Shown in pieces: positions 1-14,572 of a stretch of DNA of 64,000 nt (the stretch's first letter is position 1; the number at the start of each line of letters is the position of its first letter). The position numbers and the translations under genes are program-made. This DNA is from Oxalobacter aliiformigenes (GTDB lineage: Bacteria; Pseudomonadota; Gammaproteobacteria; Burkholderiales; Burkholderiaceae_D), in contig NZ_CP098252.1 of the NCBI RefSeq assembly GCF_027116575.1, forward strand, positions 1 through 64,000, written 5' to 3'. The notes beneath the pieces were generated by a model. It saw only the letters and a list, made by a program, of their open reading frames with translations. It was not told the origin of the DNA and made no database searches.

Positions 1-1199
<1,199 letters not shown>

Positions 1200-1257
1200 T
1201 CAAATTTCCTTCAAAAAGAACGATTTATAAATATTTAGCTCAACAGGTGCAATTAAA

Positions 1258-3363
1258 TCATTTTGCTCGCGAGCTGACAATTGCTTCAATAATATTCTTC
1301 GGCGCTTCAGCGTAATGCTTGAATTCCATTGTATAAGTTGCACGACCTTGTGTTGCAGAACGCAACGCTGTCGCATAACCAAACATTTCAGACAACGGTA
1401 CTTCAGCCTTGATGACCTTGCCGCCACCGCCAGCCATATCTTCCATTCCCTGAACCATACCACGTCTGGAAGAAAGATCGCCCATGACCGTACCGGCATA
1501 ATCTTCAGGGGTTTCCACTTCAACCGCCATCATCGGTTCCAGAATGACCGGATCAGCTCTGCGGCAACCTTCCTTGAAAGCCATGGAACCCGCCATACGG
1601 AATGCATTTTCGTTCGAGTCGACATCGTGATAAGAACCGAAGAACAATGTCACCTTGACGTCCACCACCGGATAACCTGCCATAACCCCCGAATTCAGGG
1701 AATCACGGATACCCTTTTCAACGGCAGGAATAAATTCACGGGGAACGACACCGCCCTTGATGGCATCAACGAATTCAAATCCTTTTCCAGGTTCCTGTGG
1801 TTCGATTTTCAGAACGACATGACCATATTGACCACGACCACCGGACTGTTTGACGAATTTGCCTTCACTTTCGTCACATGTCTTGCGGACAGTTTCACGA
1901 TAAGCTACCTGAGGTTTGCCGATTGTTGCTTCGACACCGAATTCACGACGCATACGATCGACAATAATATCCAGATGCAACTCACCCATACCGGCAATAA
2001 TTGTCTGACCCGATTCTTCATCGGTATAGACGCGGAAAGAAGGATCTTCCTGAGCCAGACGATTCAGCGCCAAAGCCATTTTTTCCTGATCCTGCTTGGT
2101 CTTTGGTTCAACAGCTTCAGAAATAACCGGTTCAGGAAACTCCATCTTTTCAAGCGTGATCGGAGCACTTGGATCACACAATGTTTCGCCGGTAGTGGCT
2201 TCTTTCAGACCAACAGCCGCCGCAATATCGCCCGCCATGACTTCCTTGATTTCTTCGCGCTGATTGGCATGCATTTGCAGCAGGCGACCGATTCTTTCCT
2301 TTTTGTTCTTGATTGGATTCAGAACTGTATCGCCTGACTTGACCACACCCGAATAAACCCGGAAGAAAATCAGCTGCCCGACAAACGGATCGGTCATGAT
2401 CTTGAAGGCCAGTGCAGCGAATTTTTCATCATCGGATGCCTTACGAGAAACCACATTATCGTTTTCATCCGTACCTTCAACGGCAGGAATATCGACAGGA
2501 GAAGGCAAATATTCGATCACCGCATCCAACATGGCCTGGACACCTTTGTTCTTGAAAGCTGATCCGCACATCATGGGAACGATTTCTCCCGCAATCGTTC
2601 TCTGGCGAAGCGCCTTTTTAATATCTTCTTCAGGCAAATCGCCATCATTCAGATATTTATCCATCAGTTCTTCACTGGTTTCAGCCGCCACCTCAACCAG
2701 TTTTTCGCGCCATTCTTTCGCCTGATCCAACAGATTGGCCGGAACATCCCTGTATTCAAATTTGGTACCCTGGGAAGCTTCATCCCAATAGATACCTTTC
2801 ATTTTGATCAGATCAACGACACCCTCGAAATTGTCCTCTGCGCCAATCGGAATTTGCAAAGGAACCGGATTGGCCTTGAGACGTGAACGCATCTGATCAT
2901 AAACTTTAAAAAAGTTCGCGCCAGTACGGTCCATCTTGTTGACAAACGCCAGACGAGGCACCTTATACTTGTTAGCCTGACGCCAAACTGTTTCCGACTG
3001 GGGCTGAACACCACCCACAGCACAATAAACCATACAGGCGCCGTCCAGAACGCGCATCGAACGTTCCACCTCAATGGTGAAGTCAACGTGACCCGGAGTA
3101 TCAATAATATTAATGCGATGATTCTGGAAATTGTTGGCCATTCCATTCCAGAAACAGGTCGTTGCAGCGGAAGTAATCGTAATGCCGCGTTCCTGTTCCT
3201 GTTCCATCCAGTCCATGGTAGCTGCGCCGTCATGAACTTCACCCAGCTTGTGATTAACGCCGGTATAAAAAAGAATACGTTCCGTCGTCGTCGTTTTACC
3301 TGCATCAATATGAGCAGAAATACCAATGTTACGGTAACGTTCGATTGGTGTCTTGCGAGCCAT
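1258..3363 (-). CDS. fusA: Elongation factor G
   Basis: EF-G is the GTPase that translocates mRNA and tRNA on the ribosome and helps recycle it. The protein is about 701 residues, typical for the family. The P-loop [12 protein letters not shown] is near residue 17, followed by [15 protein letters not shown] and NKMDRTGA, with the C-terminal domains IV and V intact. An in-frame TTG lies two codons upstream, but ATG 3363 is preferred: AGGA sits six bases before it and the product begins [12 protein letters not shown] as in relatives. It lies between rpsG and tuf in the str operon. Confidence 0.98.
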   Translation of the reverse strand: MARKTPIERYRNIGISAHIDAGKTTTTERILFYTGVNHKLGEVHDGAATMDWMEQEQERGITITSAATTCFWNGMANNFQNHRINIIDTPGHVDFTIEVERSMRVLDGACMVYCAVGGVQPQSETVWRQANKYKVPRLAFVNKMDRTGANFFKVYDQMRSRLKANPVPLQIPIGAEDNFEGVVDLIKMKGIYWDEASQGTKFEYRDVPANLLDQAKEWREKLVEVAAETSEELMDKYLNDGDLPEEDIKKALRQRTIAGEIVPMMCGSAFKNKGVQAMLDAVIEYLPSPVDIPAVEGTDENDNVVSRKASDDEKFAALAFKIMTDPFVGQLIFFRVYSGVVKSGDTVLNPIKNKKERIGRLLQMHANQREEIKEVMAGDIAAAVGLKEATTGETLCDPSAPITLEKMEFPEPVISEAVEPKTKQDQEKMALALNRLAQEDPSFRVYTDEESGQTIIAGMGELHLDIIVDRMRREFGVEATIGKPQVAYRETVRKTCDESEGKFVKQSGGRGQYGHVVLKIEPQEPGKGFEFVDAIKGGVVPREFIPAVEKGIRDSLNSGVMAGYPVVDVKVTLFFGSYHDVDSNENAFRMAGSMAFKEGCRRADPVILEPMMAVEVETPEDYAGTVMGDLSSRRGMVQGMEDMAGGGGKVIKAEVPLSEMFGYATALRSATQGRATYTMEFKHYAEAPKNIIEAIVSSRAK

Positions 3364-3495
3364 AATCAATCCTAAAACTTTTTAATAAACAAAACCGAGC
3401 AGCATTTCTTTTGCAAATGCGCCCGGCTTGACAGATATTTTCCACGAGCGACCGCCTAAAAAACATCATCTGACCGCCGCCCACTCATTCCTGCA

Positions 3496-3966
3496 CTAGA
3501 AACGGAAATGCGAGAAAGCCTTGTTAGCTTCTGCCATCCGATGAACTTCATCACGTTTTCTCATGGCACCACCACGGCCCTCAGCCGCTTCCATCAGCTC
3601 ACCTGCCAGACGTTGCGGCATGGATTTTTCACTGCGCTTCGTAGCTGCTTCACGCAACCAGCGCATGGACAACGCCATACGACGAACCGGACGAACCTCG
3701 ACTGGCACCTGATAGTTGGCACCCCCGACACGGCGAGACTTTACTTCCACCAGCGGCTTACAGTTGTTAACCGCCTGCATGAAAATTTCCAGAGGATCTT
3801 TTCCGGACTTGCTTTCAATAATTTCGAAAGCGCCGTAGATAATATTTTCAGCCACGGACTTCTTTCCGGAAAGCATCAACACATTGACAAACTTTGCTAC
3901 ATCTACATTACCGAATTTTGGATCCGGCAAAATCTCGCGCTTGGGCACTTCACGACGACGAGGCAT
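3496..3966 (-). CDS. rpsG: 30S ribosomal protein S7
   Basis: S7 is a primary 16S rRNA binding protein that nucleates assembly of the 30S head. In well-studied relatives it also represses translation of its own operon. The 156-residue length and the start [20 protein letters not shown] are typical. The basic central segment ([16 protein letters not shown]) and the C-terminal [17 protein letters not shown] match the family. It lies 89 nt after rpsL and 132 nt before fusA, and AGGAAA precedes ATG 3966. Confidence 0.98.
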   Translation of the reverse strand: MPRRREVPKREILPDPKFGNVDVAKFVNVLMLSGKKSVAENIIYGAFEIIESKSGKDPLEIFMQAVNNCKPLVEVKSRRVGGANYQVPVEVRPVRRMALSMRWLREAATKRSEKSMPQRLAGELMEAAEGRGGAMRKRDEVHRMAEANKAFSHFRF

Positions 3967-4055
3967 TTATTTTCCTTTCTTTCTTCAGTTGAGTGAAAAA
4001 CACTCACGGCGGCCCTCATGACACGCCACTTACTCGATCATACGACCGACCTAAA

Positions 4056-4439
4056 TTACTTGCTTGCAGCTTTCGCGCGTTTTGCACCGTATTTGGAACG
4101 AGCCTGCTTACGATCCTTGACACCCTGCGTATCAAGGGAACCGCGAATCATGTGATAACGAACACCTGGCAAATCCTTCACACGACCACCGCGCAGAAGA
4201 ACAACGCTATGCTCCTGCAGATTATGGCCTTCACCGCCAATATATGAAATGACTTCAAAACCGTTCGTCAATCTCACTTTGGCCACTTTCCTCAAAGCGG
4301 AATTAGGTTTTTTCGGTGTTGTTGTATAAACACGAGTACAAACGCCACGCTTTTGCGGACAATTATCCAACGCAGGTGACTTGCTTTTTGCCTTCACGGT
4401 CACACGTGGCTGGCGAATCAATTGATTGATGGTTGGCAT
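4056..4439 (-). CDS. rpsL: 30S ribosomal protein S12
   Basis: S12 sits at the decoding centre and influences accuracy. A longer open frame extends to 4484, but the family start [12 protein letters not shown] places the ATG at 4439, giving 127 residues. The loop containing [11 protein letters not shown] retains the lysine at the classic streptomycin-resistance position, and the second such site (around [13 protein letters not shown]) also looks wild type, so no resistance allele is evident. It is the first gene of the str operon. A good promoter lies about 145 nt upstream (4584-4612). Confidence 0.97.
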   Translation of the reverse strand: MPTINQLIRQPRVTVKAKSKSPALDNCPQKRGVCTRVYTTTPKKPNSALRKVAKVRLTNGFEVISYIGGEGHNLQEHSVVLLRGGRVKDLPGVRYHMIRGSLDTQGVKDRKQARSKYGAKRAKAASK

Positions 4440-4583
4440 CGATTTAATCCAACTAAATAAATTACAGACAATCCCGGCCATCACGAATAACCGGGGACTC
4501 TATGGAAAAACTATCACCACAGGACAAGCGCCCAAACGACAATGACTCTGCCATCATTATTCAACGGGCACTAAAGACGGTGG

Positions 4584-4612
4584 ATTCTAAACTGTCTTCT
4601 TGGCAAAGTCAA
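4584..4612 (-). promoter_or_regulatory. Sigma70-type promoter of the str operon
   Basis: On the minus strand, TTGACT (4607-4612) and TAGAAT (4584-4589) are separated by exactly 17 nt. Placement downstream of the rpoC terminator and upstream of rpsL supports it as the promoter of rpsL-rpsG-fusA-tuf. The transcription start itself is inferred. Confidence 0.7.
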
Positions 4613-4680
4613 TTACTTCAAGGACATACAATTAGTGACCTTATCAAAAACAACAAATTTATTTTCCCTGACGCAATCAG

Positions 4681-4712
4681 AAAAATGGCATCCCGGATTT
4701 TTTCGGGATGCC
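4681..4712 (-). terminator. Rho-independent terminator after rpoC
   Basis: Arms GGCATCCCG (4687-4695) and CGGGATGCC (4704-4712) form a 9-bp stem. On the minus strand the stem is followed by ATTTTT. It lies 18 bp past the rpoC stop codon. Confidence 0.85.
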
Positions 4713-4729
4713 TTATCACAGCTTGATAT

Positions 4730-7700
4730 TTATTCCTGTTCAGGATTTTCACTGACAACACTGGAAACATCCTGCTGGTGCTGCATTTGTTCTGCGCGTT
4801 GCAAAGCTGCACGCTCTTCCTGTTCCCAGACTGCCTTCTGTTTGCGTGCACGATGCATTGCCAGTCCGGTACCCGCAGGTATCAAACGACCGACAATTAC
4901 ATTCTCCTTCAAACCTCTGAGGCTGTCTTTTTTGCCCATAATGGCTGCCTCGGTCAGAACACGCGTCGTTTCCTGGAAGGAAGCGGCAGAAATGAACGAA
5001 TCTGTTGACAACGATGCCTTGGTGATACCCAACAACACATTTTCGTATGTTGCCGGTTTCTTGCCTTCTGCAATGACACGGTCATTTTCATCCAGCAATT
5101 CAGAACGTTCCACCTGTTCACCTGGAATATAACAGGTGTCACCGGCATCAACGACATTGACACGGCGCAGCATCTGACGAACGATAACTTCAATATGTTT
5201 GTCATTGATCTTCACACCCTGCAGACGATAAACGTCCTGCACTTCGTCAACAATGTAACGAGCCAAAGCCTCGATTCCCAGCAATCGCAGAATATCTTGC
5301 GGATCAGCCGGTCCGTCAACAATCATTTCGCCTTTGTTGACAACCTGGCCGTCATGAACCAGAACCTGTTTGTCCTTGCCGATCAAGAATTCGTGCCGAT
5401 TACCGTCCATATCGGTAATTTCAAGACGCTGTTTGCCCTTGGTTTCCTTGCCGAAAGCCACCGTACCGGTCACTTCCGCCAGCATACCCGCATCTTTCGG
5501 CGAACGTGCTTCAAACAATTCGGCGACCCGCGGAAGCCCCCCTGTAATATCACGTGTCTTCTGCGATTCCGTCGGGATACGGGCAAGCACCTCACCAACC
5601 GATACTTTCTGACCGTCCTGGACCATCAGAAGAGCACCGACCTGGAAGCTGATCGTCACAGCGTGTTCCGTGCCCGCGATCTTGACCTCTTCCCCATTGT
5701 CATTCAACAGTTTGACCTGCGGACGAGCCGATTTTGTGGAAGTTCCCCGACGTTTCGGATCAATCACCACAAGAGTCGACAAACCGGTCACTTCATCAAC
5801 CTGTCTTGCGACGGTTACTCCTTCTTCAACATTTTCAAAACGGATCGTACCGGCATATTCCGTAATGATCGGACGGGTCATCGGATCCCATGTTGCCAAT
5901 ACCTTGCCTGCCTTGACGGGCAGCCCGTCATTAACCAGCAACGTTGCACCATAAGGCACTTTATGACGTTCACGTTCACGACCGACATCATCTGCAATCG
6001 TAATTTCGCCTGAGCGTGAAATGACAATTTGGTCACCTTTGTCATTAGTGACATACCGCATGGCCGAAGTAAAGTGAATGGTACCGTTAGACCGTGCCTC
6101 GACACTTGATGCGACAGCGGAACGGGATGCCGCACCACCAATATGGAAAGTACGCATGGTCAACTGGGTTCCAGGCTCACCAATGGACTGGGCAGCGATA
6201 ACGCCAACAGCTTCACCGGCATTAACCAGAGAACCACGGCCCAAATCGCGGCCATAGCACTTTGCACACATGCCATAACGTGTTTCGCATGTCAGCGGTG
6301 TGCGAACCTTGACTTCATCAATACCAAGCCGTTCGATTTCCTCGATTTTGTCTTCGTCCAGCAGCGTTCCTGCCTCGTACAATACTTCACGCGATTCAGG
6401 ATTGATAATGTCATTGGCACAAACACGGCCCAGAATACGATCGCCCAATGCTTCAACGACTTCACCGCCCTCTATCAGGGCTTTCATGACAACGCCTTCA
6501 TGCGTACCGCAATCGTCTTCAATAACGACCAGATCCTGTGTCACATCAACCAGACGACGGGTCAGGTAACCGGAATTCGCCGTTTTCAGCGCTGTATCAG
6601 CCAATCCCTTACGGGCACCATGCGTGGAAATAAAGTATTGGAGAACATTCAGCCCTTCCCGGAAGTTGGCTGTAATCGGTGTTTCAATGATCGAGCCGTC
6701 CGGTTTTGCCATCAGTCCACGCATGCCTGCCAACTGGCGGATCTGCGCAGCCGAACCACGAGCCCCTGAATCTGCCATCATATAAATGGAATTGAACGAT
6801 TCCTGCGTTCCGGCCGATCCATCGCGCTTGATGACTTCTTCCACCTTCAACTGGTCCATCATGGCCTTGCCGACACTGTCGCCGGTCTTGCCCCAGATAT
6901 CGACCACCTTGTTATAGCGCTCACCAGAAGTCACCAGACCGGATGCGTATTGCTGTTCGATCTGCTTGACTTCCTGTTCCGCAGCAGAAATCAGTTCCAC
7001 TTTCTGTTTCGGTACCAACATGTCGTTGATACAGATGGAAATACCCGCCTTGGTCGCCAGACGGAAACCCGCCTGCATCAGGTGATCAGCAAATACAACC
7101 GTCGCGCGCAATCCGCACTTTCTGAACGACGTATTGATCAGACGGGAAATTTCCTTTTTCTTCAAAGGGGTATTCAATACCGAGAAAGGCAGGCCTTCCG
7201 GAAGAATTTCCGACAACAAGGCACGTCCGACCGTTGTTTCATAACGTACGGTTTTCTTGACCGTTTCGCCACTGATCGGATCCTTGACGTAATCCGGCAA
7301 ACGAACCGTAATACGGGTAGCCAGTTCGACTTCCTTGTTGTCATAGGCGCGTTGCACTTCCGAAATATCGGCAAACAGCATGCCTTCGCCCTTGCCATTG
7401 ATCTTCTCGCGTGTCGCATAATAAAGGCCAAGCACCATATCCTGCGAAGGAACGATCGATGGTTCACCATTGGATGGGAAAAGAATATTGTTGGATGCCA
7501 GCATCAAAGTACGTGCTTCCAGCTGTGCCTCAACCGACAGCGGAACATGAACCGCCATCTGGTCACCGTCAAAGTCGGCATTGAAAGCGGCACAGACAAG
7601 CGGATGCAGCTGAATGGCCTTGCCTTCAATCAATACTGGCTCAAAAGCCTGGATACCCAGTCTGTGCAACGTAGGCGCCCGATTCAGCATAACAGGGTGT

Positions 7701-8953
7701 TCACGGATAACCTCTTCCAGAATATCCCACACGACCGGTTCCTGCAATTCAACCAGGCGTTTGGCCGCCTTGATCGTTGTAGCCAACCCCATCAGTTCCA
7801 GCTTGTTGAAAATGAAAGGTTTAAACAGCTCCAATGCCATCAGCTTCGGCAAACCGCACTGGTGCAATTTCAACTGCGGACCAACCGTAATAACCGACCG
7901 ACCGGAATAATCGACACGTTTGCCCAGCAGATTCTGGCGGAAACGACCGCCTTTGCCCTTGATCATTTCGGCCAGCGACTTCAAAGGACGCTTGTTGGCC
8001 CCCGTCATCGCCTTGCCGCGACGGCCGTTATCCAGCAAGGAATCCACGGCTTCCTGAAGCATACGTTTTTCATTACGGGTAATGATTTCAGGAGCACGCA
8101 ATTCCAGCAACCGTTTGAGACGGTTGTTTCTGTTGATAACACGGCGATACAGATCATTCAGATCAGAAGTCGCAAACCGGCCTCCATCCAGTGGAACAAG
8201 AGGACGCAATTCAGGCGGCAATACAGGAAGGACTTCCATGATCATCCATTCCGGCTTGATACCGGAACGCTGGAAAGCTTCCAGAACTTTCAGTCTCTTG
8301 GCATATTTCTTGATTTTTGCTTCAGACTTGGAATCCTTCAGTTCATTACGCAGCATTTCGGCTTCGCGATCGATATCAATCGAACGCAACAACTCGCGGA
8401 TACCTTCGGCCCCCATCGATGCAGAAAACTCGTCGCCGTATTCTTCATATTTCGCGGCATAATCATCCTCTGACATGATCTGGCATTTCTTCAACGGCGT
8501 CATACCAGGATCGGTAACGACATAGGCCTCAAAATAGAGTACCCGCTCAATATCGCGCAACGTCATATCCAGCACCATACCCAAACGGGATGGCAAGGAT
8601 TTCAGGAACCAGATGTGTGCTGCGGGCGAGGCGAGCTCAATATGCCCCATCCGTTCACGACGGACCTTGGCGAGAGTCACTTCCACACCGCATTTTTCGC
8701 AAATTACGCCACGATGTTTCAGTCTTTTGTACTTGCCGCACAAGCATTCATAATCCTTGATCGGCCCGAAAATTTTGGCACAGAACAGGCCGTCGCGTTC
8801 CGGCTTGAAGGTACGATAGTTGATCGTTTCCGGTTTTTTGACTTCACCGTAAGACCATGATCTGATTTTTTCAGGAGATGCCAGACCAATCTTGATGGCA
8901 TCGAATTGTTCATCTTGCTGAACTTGCTTGAATAGATCGAGCAGTGCTTTCAT
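4730..8953 (-). CDS. rpoC: DNA-directed RNA polymerase subunit beta'
   Basis: Beta' is the largest RNA polymerase subunit and carries the catalytic magnesium. The 1407-residue length matches proteobacterial RpoC. It starts [20 protein letters not shown]. The N-terminal zinc site CLCGKYK...CEKCG is near residues 70-90, the absolutely conserved NADFDGDQ catalytic loop is near residue 460, and a second cysteine cluster ([11 protein letters not shown]) is near 890. It lies 88 nt after rpoB and ends just before a strong terminator. Confidence 0.99.
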   Translation of the reverse strand: MKALLDLFKQVQQDEQFDAIKIGLASPEKIRSWSYGEVKKPETINYRTFKPERDGLFCAKIFGPIKDYECLCGKYKRLKHRGVICEKCGVEVTLAKVRRERMGHIELASPAAHIWFLKSLPSRLGMVLDMTLRDIERVLYFEAYVVTDPGMTPLKKCQIMSEDDYAAKYEEYGDEFSASMGAEGIRELLRSIDIDREAEMLRNELKDSKSEAKIKKYAKRLKVLEAFQRSGIKPEWMIMEVLPVLPPELRPLVPLDGGRFATSDLNDLYRRVINRNNRLKRLLELRAPEIITRNEKRMLQEAVDSLLDNGRRGKAMTGANKRPLKSLAEMIKGKGGRFRQNLLGKRVDYSGRSVITVGPQLKLHQCGLPKLMALELFKPFIFNKLELMGLATTIKAAKRLVELQEPVVWDILEEVIREHPVMLNRAPTLHRLGIQAFEPVLIEGKAIQLHPLVCAAFNADFDGDQMAVHVPLSVEAQLEARTLMLASNNILFPSNGEPSIVPSQDMVLGLYYATREKINGKGEGMLFADISEVQRAYDNKEVELATRITVRLPDYVKDPISGETVKKTVRYETTVGRALLSEILPEGLPFSVLNTPLKKKEISRLINTSFRKCGLRATVVFADHLMQAGFRLATKAGISICINDMLVPKQKVELISAAEQEVKQIEQQYASGLVTSGERYNKVVDIWGKTGDSVGKAMMDQLKVEEVIKRDGSAGTQESFNSIYMMADSGARGSAAQIRQLAGMRGLMAKPDGSIIETPITANFREGLNVLQYFISTHGARKGLADTALKTANSGYLTRRLVDVTQDLVVIEDDCGTHEGVVMKALIEGGEVVEALGDRILGRVCANDIINPESREVLYEAGTLLDEDKIEEIERLGIDEVKVRTPLTCETRYGMCAKCYGRDLGRGSLVNAGEAVGVIAAQSIGEPGTQLTMRTFHIGGAASRSAVASSVEARSNGTIHFTSAMRYVTNDKGDQIVISRSGEITIADDVGRERERHKVPYGATLLVNDGLPVKAGKVLATWDPMTRPIITEYAGTIRFENVEEGVTVARQVDEVTGLSTLVVIDPKRRGTSTKSARPQVKLLNDNGEEVKIAGTEHAVTISFQVGALLMVQDGQKVSVGEVLARIPTESQKTRDITGGLPRVAELFEARSPKDAGMLAEVTGTVAFGKETKGKQRLEITDMDGNRHEFLIGKDKQVLVHDGQVVNKGEMIVDGPADPQDILRLLGIEALARYIVDEVQDVYRLQGVKINDKHIEVIVRQMLRRVNVVDAGDTCYIPGEQVERSELLDENDRVIAEGKKPATYENVLLGITKASLSTDSFISAASFQETTRVLTEAAIMGKKDSLRGLKENVIVGRLIPAGTGLAMHRARKQKAVWEQEERAALQRAEQMQHQQDVSSVVSENPEQE

Positions 8954-9041
8954 ATTTCACTCCAATTGGGTGAGAACTACGGCCAAAAATTCTGTACCGG
9001 ACAAGGTGGCCACGCGCCTCGTCCGGATTTCACGCCTTTGT

Positions 9042-12000
9042 CTAGTTACGTTCGAGATCGATATCGATACCCAAAGAACGGATTTCCTTCACGAGCACAT
9101 TGAAGGATTCAGGCATACCGGCATCAATGACATGATCCCCTTTGACCAGATTTTCATATACTTTCGTCCGGCCAGCGACATCGTCAGATTTTACCGTCAG
9201 CATTTCCTGCAATACATAAGAGGCGCCATAAGCTTCCAGCGCCCAGACTTCCATTTCCCCAAACCGTTGGCCACCGAATTGAGCCTTGCCACCAAGCGGC
9301 TGCTGGGTTACCAGAGAATACGGGCCAGTCGAACGGGCATGCATCTTGTCATCTACCAGATGATGCAATTTCAGCATGTGCTTGTATCCGACTGTCACCG
9401 GACGCTCGAACGGTTCGCCCGTACGACCATCATAGAGAGTTACCTGGTTCTTCATTTCAGTCATCCCCAGCTTCTTGGCAATTTCATCCGGATAGGCCAG
9501 ATCAAGCATACGACGGATTTCATCTTCTTCTGCGCCATCGAAAACCGGAGTCGCAAACGGCACACCATCTTTCAGGTTTTCTGCCAACGTGAGCACTTCC
9601 GCTTCCGTCAGGCTGTCCAGATCTTCCGGTTTTCCGCTATTCAGATAAATCTGTTTGAGGAAAGCCCGGATGTCTTCCACCTTCTGTTTGGCCTGCAACA
9701 TTTCACCGATGCGCAGCCCCAATCCTTTCGACGCCCAACCCAAATGGGTTTCAAGAATCTGTCCGATATTCATACGGGACGGAACGCCCAGTGGATTCAA
9801 AACGATATCGGCTGGCGTACCATCTGCCATGTATGGCATATCTTCAATCGGGACAATCTTCGAAACGACCCCTTTATTGCCATGACGTCCTGCCATCTTG
9901 TCACCCGGCTGCAAACGACGCTTGACCGCCAGATAGACTTTCACCATCTTCTGGACACCGGGCTGCAATTCATCTCCCTGTGTCAGTTTCTTGCGTTTTT
10001 CCTCAAACGCCAAATCAAACTGATGCCGCTTTTCCTCAATTGAATCCTTGATCGCCTCAAGAGCCATCGCGGTATCCTCGTCTGCCGGACGAATATCAAA
10101 CCAGTGATATCTTTCCAGATCGGACAGGTATTCCTGAGTGATTTCCGCACCGCGAACCAGCTTCTTCGGACCGCCATTGACTTTCTTGCCAATCAGCAAT
10201 TTGCTCAGACGCTGGAAAGCGTCGCCTTCCACAATACGCATCTGATCATTCAGATCAATACGATAACGTTTCAGCTCATCATCAATGATCTGCTGTGCCC
10301 GTTTGTCACGAACAAGGCCCTCACGTGTAAACACCTGGACATCGATGACTGTACCAACCATACCGGAAGGAACACGCAATGATGTATCTTTCACATCGGA
10401 AGCTTTCTCACCGAAAATCGCGCGCAACAGTTTTTCTTCCGGGGTAAGCTGTGTTTCGCCACGCGGTGTGACCTTGCCGACCAGAACATCTCCAGCCTCG
10501 ACTTCGGCGCCGATATAAACGATGCCGGATTCATCCAGACGCGCCAACTGGTTTTCAGCCAGATTGGAAATATCGCGGGTAATTTCCTCCGGTCCCAGTT
10601 TGGTATCCCGCGCAACGACAGACAACTCCTCGATATGAATCGAAGTATAGCGATCATCCTCGACAACCTTTTCGGATATCAGGATGGAATCCTCATAGTT
10701 AAGACCATTCCACGGTGTAAACGCGACAAGAAGATTTTGTCCCAGAGCCAGCTCTCCAAGATCGGTCGATGCGCCATCGGCAATCACATCGCCTTTCGCA
10801 ATCCGGTCCCCGACCTTGACAATCGGTCTCTGGTTGATGTTCGTATTCTGATTCGAACGTGTATATTTGATCAGATTGTAAATATCGACACCGACTTCGC
10901 CAGCTTTTGCCTCGTCGTCATTGACACGGACCACGACACGACCGGCATCAATGTAATCGACGACACCTCCTCTTAATGCCTGAACTGTCGTACCGGAGTC
11001 AACAGCGACAGTCCGTTCAATACCTGTTCCGACCAGTGCTTTTTGCGGTCTCAGACAGGGAACTGCCTGACGCTGCATGTTGGCGCCCATCAGTGCGCGG
11101 TTGGCGTCATCATGTTCAAGGAAAGGAATCAGCGAGGCAGCGACAGAAACGATCTGCCCCGGTGCAACGTCCATGTACTGGACGCGTTCCGGCGACACCA
11201 GAATGGTTTCACCGGCTTCACGAGCGGAAACCAGCTCATCCACGAGCATGCCGTTTTCGATCTTGCTGTTGGCCTGTGCGATGATATAGCGTCCTTCCTC
11301 AATGGCGGACAAATACTCGATCTGATCAGTCACATGGCTGTCCACCACTTTTCGGTATGGCGTTTCCAGAAAACCGTATTCGTTCAAACGTGCATACAAT
11401 GCCAGCGAGTTGATCAGACCGATATTCGGACCTTCCGGCGTTTCGATCGGACACACACGCCCATAATGCGTCGGATGCACGTCACGCACCTCAAAACCGG
11501 CGCGTTCACGGGTCAGACCACCCGGCCCCAGAGCCGATACACGACGCTTGTGCGTGATTTCCGACAACGGATTCGTCTGATCCATAAACTGTGAAAGCTG
11601 CGACGATCCGAAAAATTCACGGATAGCCGCCGAAATAGGTTTGGAATTGATCAGATCATGTGGCATCAGATTATCCGCTTCAGCCTGACCAAGGCGTTCC
11701 TTGACAGCACGTTCAACCCGGACCAGCCCGGCACGAAACTGATTTTCAGCCAATTCACCGACACACCGTACACGACGGTTGCCCAGATGGTCGATATCGT
11801 CGATCTCGCCGCGTCCATTGCGCAATTCGACCAGAATCTTGATGACCGAAAGAATATCGTCATTGGACAAAGTCATCGGTCCAGTCAATTCGTCACGACC
11901 GACCCTGCTATTGAATTTCATCCGGCCGACAGCAGACAAATCGTACCGCTCTTCATTGTAGAAAAGACCATTGAACAAAGCTTCAACCGATTCTTCAGTC

Positions 12001-13145
12001 GGCGGTTCACCTGGGCGCATCATACGATAGATGGCAATTCTTGCCGCCATCTGATCAACTGTTTCATCAATACGAAGCGTCTGTGAAATATAAGCGCCCT
12101 GATCCAGATCGTTTGTATAAAGTGTCTGGATTTCTTCAATGCCCGCATCGCGCAAGCGTGTCATGACTTCTTCCGTAATTTCGTCATTGGCGCGTGCAAT
12201 AACTTCTCCTGTATCCTGATCAATAACATTCTTGGCCAATGCCCTGCCATACAGGAAATCTTCCGGAACTGATATACGTTTGATACCGGCAGCTTCAATA
12301 TCCCGGATATTTCTGGCATTAATCCGCTTATCTTTTTCAACCAGTACCTTTCCGTCCCCGTCAAGAATATCGAAACGTGCAATCTCGCCACGCATACGCG
12401 ATGAAACGAATTCCATTTCCGCACCTTGCGGACGGAGCAGAAAATCATCGAAGACAAAGAAATTTTCCAGAATGTCTTCCGAAGACATCCCGATCGCCTT
12501 CAACAGTATCGTAACCGGCATTTTGCGGCGACGATCAATACGGAAGAACAGGATGTCCTTCGGATCAAATTCGAAATCAAGCCATGAGCCACGATAAGGG
12601 ATGATACGCGCCGAAAACAGCAATTTTCCGGACGAATGCGTCTTGCCCTTGTCATGTTCGAAAAATACGCCCGGAGAACGGTGCAATTGCGACACAATTA
12701 CACGTTCCGTTCCGTTGATTATAAAGGAACCTGTAGTCGTCATCAGCGGCAGTTCGCCCATATAGACTTCCTGTTCCTTCATTTCCTTGACCACAGGTTT
12801 CGTTGGAGATTCCTTGTCAAGAATAACCAGACGAACCTTGGCGCGCAAAGGCGACGCCAGCGTCAATCCGCGCTGCTGACATTCCTTGACATCAAATGGA
12901 GGATCACCCAGGGTATAGGAAATAAACTCTAGTCTTGCGAAGCCATTATGCGACACAATCGGAAATATCGATGTAAATGCGGACTGCAAGCCTTCATTTT
13001 TACGTTTCAAAGGCGGTACATCAGCTTGCAAAAATTTCTCGTATGATTCAAGCTGTGTAGCCAGCAAAAAAGGAACTTGGTGAACATTATCGCGTTTTGC
13101 AAAAGATTTGCGAATACGCTTCTTCTCAGTAAATGAGTAGTGCAT
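9042..13145 (-). CDS. rpoB: DNA-directed RNA polymerase subunit beta
   Basis: Beta forms the other half of the polymerase active-site cleft and binds rifampicin. An upstream GTG at 13151 is possible, but ATG 13145 has GGAG five bases before it and gives the family start [17 protein letters not shown], for 1367 residues. The rifampicin pocket ([20 protein letters not shown]) looks wild type. The C-terminal end ([20 protein letters not shown]) is intact. It is transcribed after rplL across a 197-nt spacer with a possible processing hairpin. Confidence 0.99.
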   Translation of the reverse strand: MHYSFTEKKRIRKSFAKRDNVHQVPFLLATQLESYEKFLQADVPPLKRKNEGLQSAFTSIFPIVSHNGFARLEFISYTLGDPPFDVKECQQRGLTLASPLRAKVRLVILDKESPTKPVVKEMKEQEVYMGELPLMTTTGSFIINGTERVIVSQLHRSPGVFFEHDKGKTHSSGKLLFSARIIPYRGSWLDFEFDPKDILFFRIDRRRKMPVTILLKAIGMSSEDILENFFVFDDFLLRPQGAEMEFVSSRMRGEIARFDILDGDGKVLVEKDKRINARNIRDIEAAGIKRISVPEDFLYGRALAKNVIDQDTGEVIARANDEITEEVMTRLRDAGIEEIQTLYTNDLDQGAYISQTLRIDETVDQMAARIAIYRMMRPGEPPTEESVEALFNGLFYNEERYDLSAVGRMKFNSRVGRDELTGPMTLSNDDILSVIKILVELRNGRGEIDDIDHLGNRRVRCVGELAENQFRAGLVRVERAVKERLGQAEADNLMPHDLINSKPISAAIREFFGSSQLSQFMDQTNPLSEITHKRRVSALGPGGLTRERAGFEVRDVHPTHYGRVCPIETPEGPNIGLINSLALYARLNEYGFLETPYRKVVDSHVTDQIEYLSAIEEGRYIIAQANSKIENGMLVDELVSAREAGETILVSPERVQYMDVAPGQIVSVAASLIPFLEHDDANRALMGANMQRQAVPCLRPQKALVGTGIERTVAVDSGTTVQALRGGVVDYIDAGRVVVRVNDDEAKAGEVGVDIYNLIKYTRSNQNTNINQRPIVKVGDRIAKGDVIADGASTDLGELALGQNLLVAFTPWNGLNYEDSILISEKVVEDDRYTSIHIEELSVVARDTKLGPEEITRDISNLAENQLARLDESGIVYIGAEVEAGDVLVGKVTPRGETQLTPEEKLLRAIFGEKASDVKDTSLRVPSGMVGTVIDVQVFTREGLVRDKRAQQIIDDELKRYRIDLNDQMRIVEGDAFQRLSKLLIGKKVNGGPKKLVRGAEITQEYLSDLERYHWFDIRPADEDTAMALEAIKDSIEEKRHQFDLAFEEKRKKLTQGDELQPGVQKMVKVYLAVKRRLQPGDKMAGRHGNKGVVSKIVPIEDMPYMADGTPADIVLNPLGVPSRMNIGQILETHLGWASKGLGLRIGEMLQAKQKVEDIRAFLKQIYLNSGKPEDLDSLTEAEVLTLAENLKDGVPFATPVFDGAEEDEIRRMLDLAYPDEIAKKLGMTEMKNQVTLYDGRTGEPFERPVTVGYKHMLKLHHLVDDKMHARSTGPYSLVTQQPLGGKAQFGGQRFGEMEVWALEAYGASYVLQEMLTVKSDDVAGRTKVYENLVKGDHVIDAGMPESFNVLVKEIRSLGIDIDLERN

Positions 13146-13272
13146 GGACACTCCATGAGTGGCTGAAGGATGGAAAATTCAGTTTTACGCTCTAATCAAA
13201 AAACATAAAACTCAAGTCTCGACTTCAATATGTTAAGCAAAAAGATACTTCAGGAAACGCAATTGAGTCAAA

Positions 13273-13302
13273 GCCGAATCGCTCTTTCGGGAACGATTCA
13301 GC
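13273..13302 (-). promoter_or_regulatory. Possible attenuator or RNA processing hairpin between rplL and rpoB
   Basis: Arms 13273-13281 and 13294-13302 pair over 9 bp with one G-U wobble and a 12-nt loop. There is no T tract behind it. In enterobacteria the rplL-rpoB spacer holds an attenuator and an RNase III site. The same role here is inference from position. Confidence 0.35.
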
Positions 13303-13342
13303 AATGACTCCAATACAATTACAACACTTAACAAAACCGAAA

Positions 13343-13723
13343 TTATTTGATTTCGACTTTTGCGCCAGCGTCTTCCAGTTTTTTCTTGGCTTCTTCAGCA
13401 TCAGCCTTGCTGACGCCTTCCTTGACAGGCTTCGGAGCAGAATCAACCATATCCTTGGCTTCCTTCAGACCCAAGCCTGTAATTTCACGAACGGCCTTGA
13501 TAACAGCAACCTTGTTAGAACCAAATTCGGACAGAACAACAGTGAATTCAGTCTGTTCTTCTGCAGCAGCACCACCTGCAGCAGCGCCACCTGCAGGACC
13601 TGCGACAGCCATAGCTGCAGCAGAAACACCAAATTTTTCTTCAAACGCCTTAACCAGGTCATTCAATTCCATCACAGACATCGCGCCAACGGCTTCCAGG
13701 ATGTCTTCTTTACTCATTGCCAT
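13343..13723 (-). CDS. rplL: 50S ribosomal protein L7/L12
   Basis: L7/L12 forms the ribosomal stalk dimers that recruit translational GTPases. The 126-residue protein has the typical order: an N-terminal dimerisation helix ([20 protein letters not shown]), an Ala/Gly-rich hinge near residues 38-55, and the C-terminal domain with [20 protein letters not shown]. It lies 87 nt after rplJ and upstream of rpoB. AGGAG precedes the ATG. Confidence 0.98.
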   Translation of the reverse strand: MAMSKEDILEAVGAMSVMELNDLVKAFEEKFGVSAAAMAVAGPAGGAAAGGAAAEEQTEFTVVLSEFGSNKVAVIKAVREITGLGLKEAKDMVDSAPKPVKEGVSKADAEEAKKKLEDAGAKVEIK

Positions 13724-13810
13724 GTAAAACTCCTAATTCTTTTGTTAAATACGATAATTGGTACCAGCAACTGCAAATAAACCACAAAAAGAACAGCAGA
13801 TCCGCCTCTA

Positions 13811-14311
13811 TCAGGCGGCAGCTTCGGCTTCTTTCTTGGTTGCCAGCGCAGCCAGCCCACGGGCAAAACCCGAGACTGGAGCCAACATAACGCCCATAAG
13901 TTGAGAAAGCAAAACTTCACGGCTCGGAATGCTTGCCAATGCAGCGACACCAGCTTTATCGAGCATTTTGCCCGCATAACTTCCGCCCCTGATAACCAGC
14001 GAATCGTTACGTTTTGCGAAGTCCTGTACAACCTTCGCAGCAGCAACGGCATCCTTTGAAATGGAATAAACCAAAGGACCGGTCATTTCAGAAGCAAGAT
14101 CAGCAAACGCAGTTCCCTCAACGGCACGGCGTGCAAGCGTATTTTTCAATACGCGCATATATACGCCGTTTTCACGCGCAGCAGCACGCAGTTGCGTCAT
14201 GTCACCAACCTGGATACCACGATATTCGGCCAGAACAATTGTCTGTGCTTCAGCGATCTGAGCACTGACTTCTGCCACAACAGCCTTTTTGTCATTCAGA
14301 TTGAGACCCAC
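13811..14311 (-). CDS. rplJ: 50S ribosomal protein L10
   Basis: L10 anchors the L7/L12 stalk and represses its own operon by binding the leader mRNA. An open frame reaches 14344, but GTG 14311 is the better start: GGAGGT lies five bases upstream and the product then begins [18 protein letters not shown] like relatives, for 166 residues. The C-terminal Ala-rich helix ([16 protein letters not shown]) is the stalk-binding end. It follows a 261-nt leader after rplA. Confidence 0.96.
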   Translation of the reverse strand: MGLNLNDKKAVVAEVSAQIAEAQTIVLAEYRGIQVGDMTQLRAAARENGVYMRVLKNTLARRAVEGTAFADLASEMTGPLVYSISKDAVAAAKVVQDFAKRNDSLVIRGGSYAGKMLDKAGVAALASIPSREVLLSQLMGVMLAPVSGFARGLAALATKKEAEAAA

Positions 14312-14572
14312 GGTCAACCTCCAAAAATGATACCCGCACATCAAACAGACGTTCGGATATCGGTTCGAACACGGTGTCCAAAGTTAGGAGTCCACTATCG
14401 GCAATCAGCCGAGAAACTACAAAACTAGTTGGGTTCACCATCTACGCTGGGTAACTGTTTTAACAATTGACAAACGACATCAACTGCCCAGCGGTCTTTG
14501 ATTGTCCATACCGGCCAACGCCGATATGGCCCAAAGTCGTTACCCCGAAATTCGGGGCCTATAATTATACTC
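14312..14572 (-). promoter_or_regulatory. rplJ leader region (probable L10-binding autoregulatory RNA)
   Basis: The 261-nt gap between rplA and rplJ is much longer than the other gaps in the cluster. It contains several inverted repeats: CCATATCGG pairs with CCGGTATGG (arms around 14506-14514 and 14521-14529), and CCCCGAA pairs with TTCGGGG near 14543-14557. Known families have an L10 leader exactly here. Assignment rests on position and structure, not on a covariance search. Confidence 0.5.

Larger units (their letters stand above)
4440..4729. other. Intergenic region between rpoC and rpsL
   Basis: This 290-bp spacer separates two co-directional ribosomal/RNA polymerase operons. It holds the rpoC terminator (4681-4712), the str-operon promoter (4584-4612) and an untranslated leader of roughly 140 nt for rpsL. 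A 74-codon plus-strand frame at 4502-4726 runs through both the promoter and the terminator, so it is not treated as a gene. Confidence 0.75.

Noticed and set aside
4502..4726. 74-codon plus-strand frame between rpoC and rpsL
   Set aside because: It runs through the str promoter and the rpoC terminator, with no ribosome binding site.
6950..8473. 507-codon plus-strand frame opposite rpoC
   Set aside because: Antisense to conserved RpoC sequence; composition (many Arg, Gln, Phe) is typical of shadow frames.
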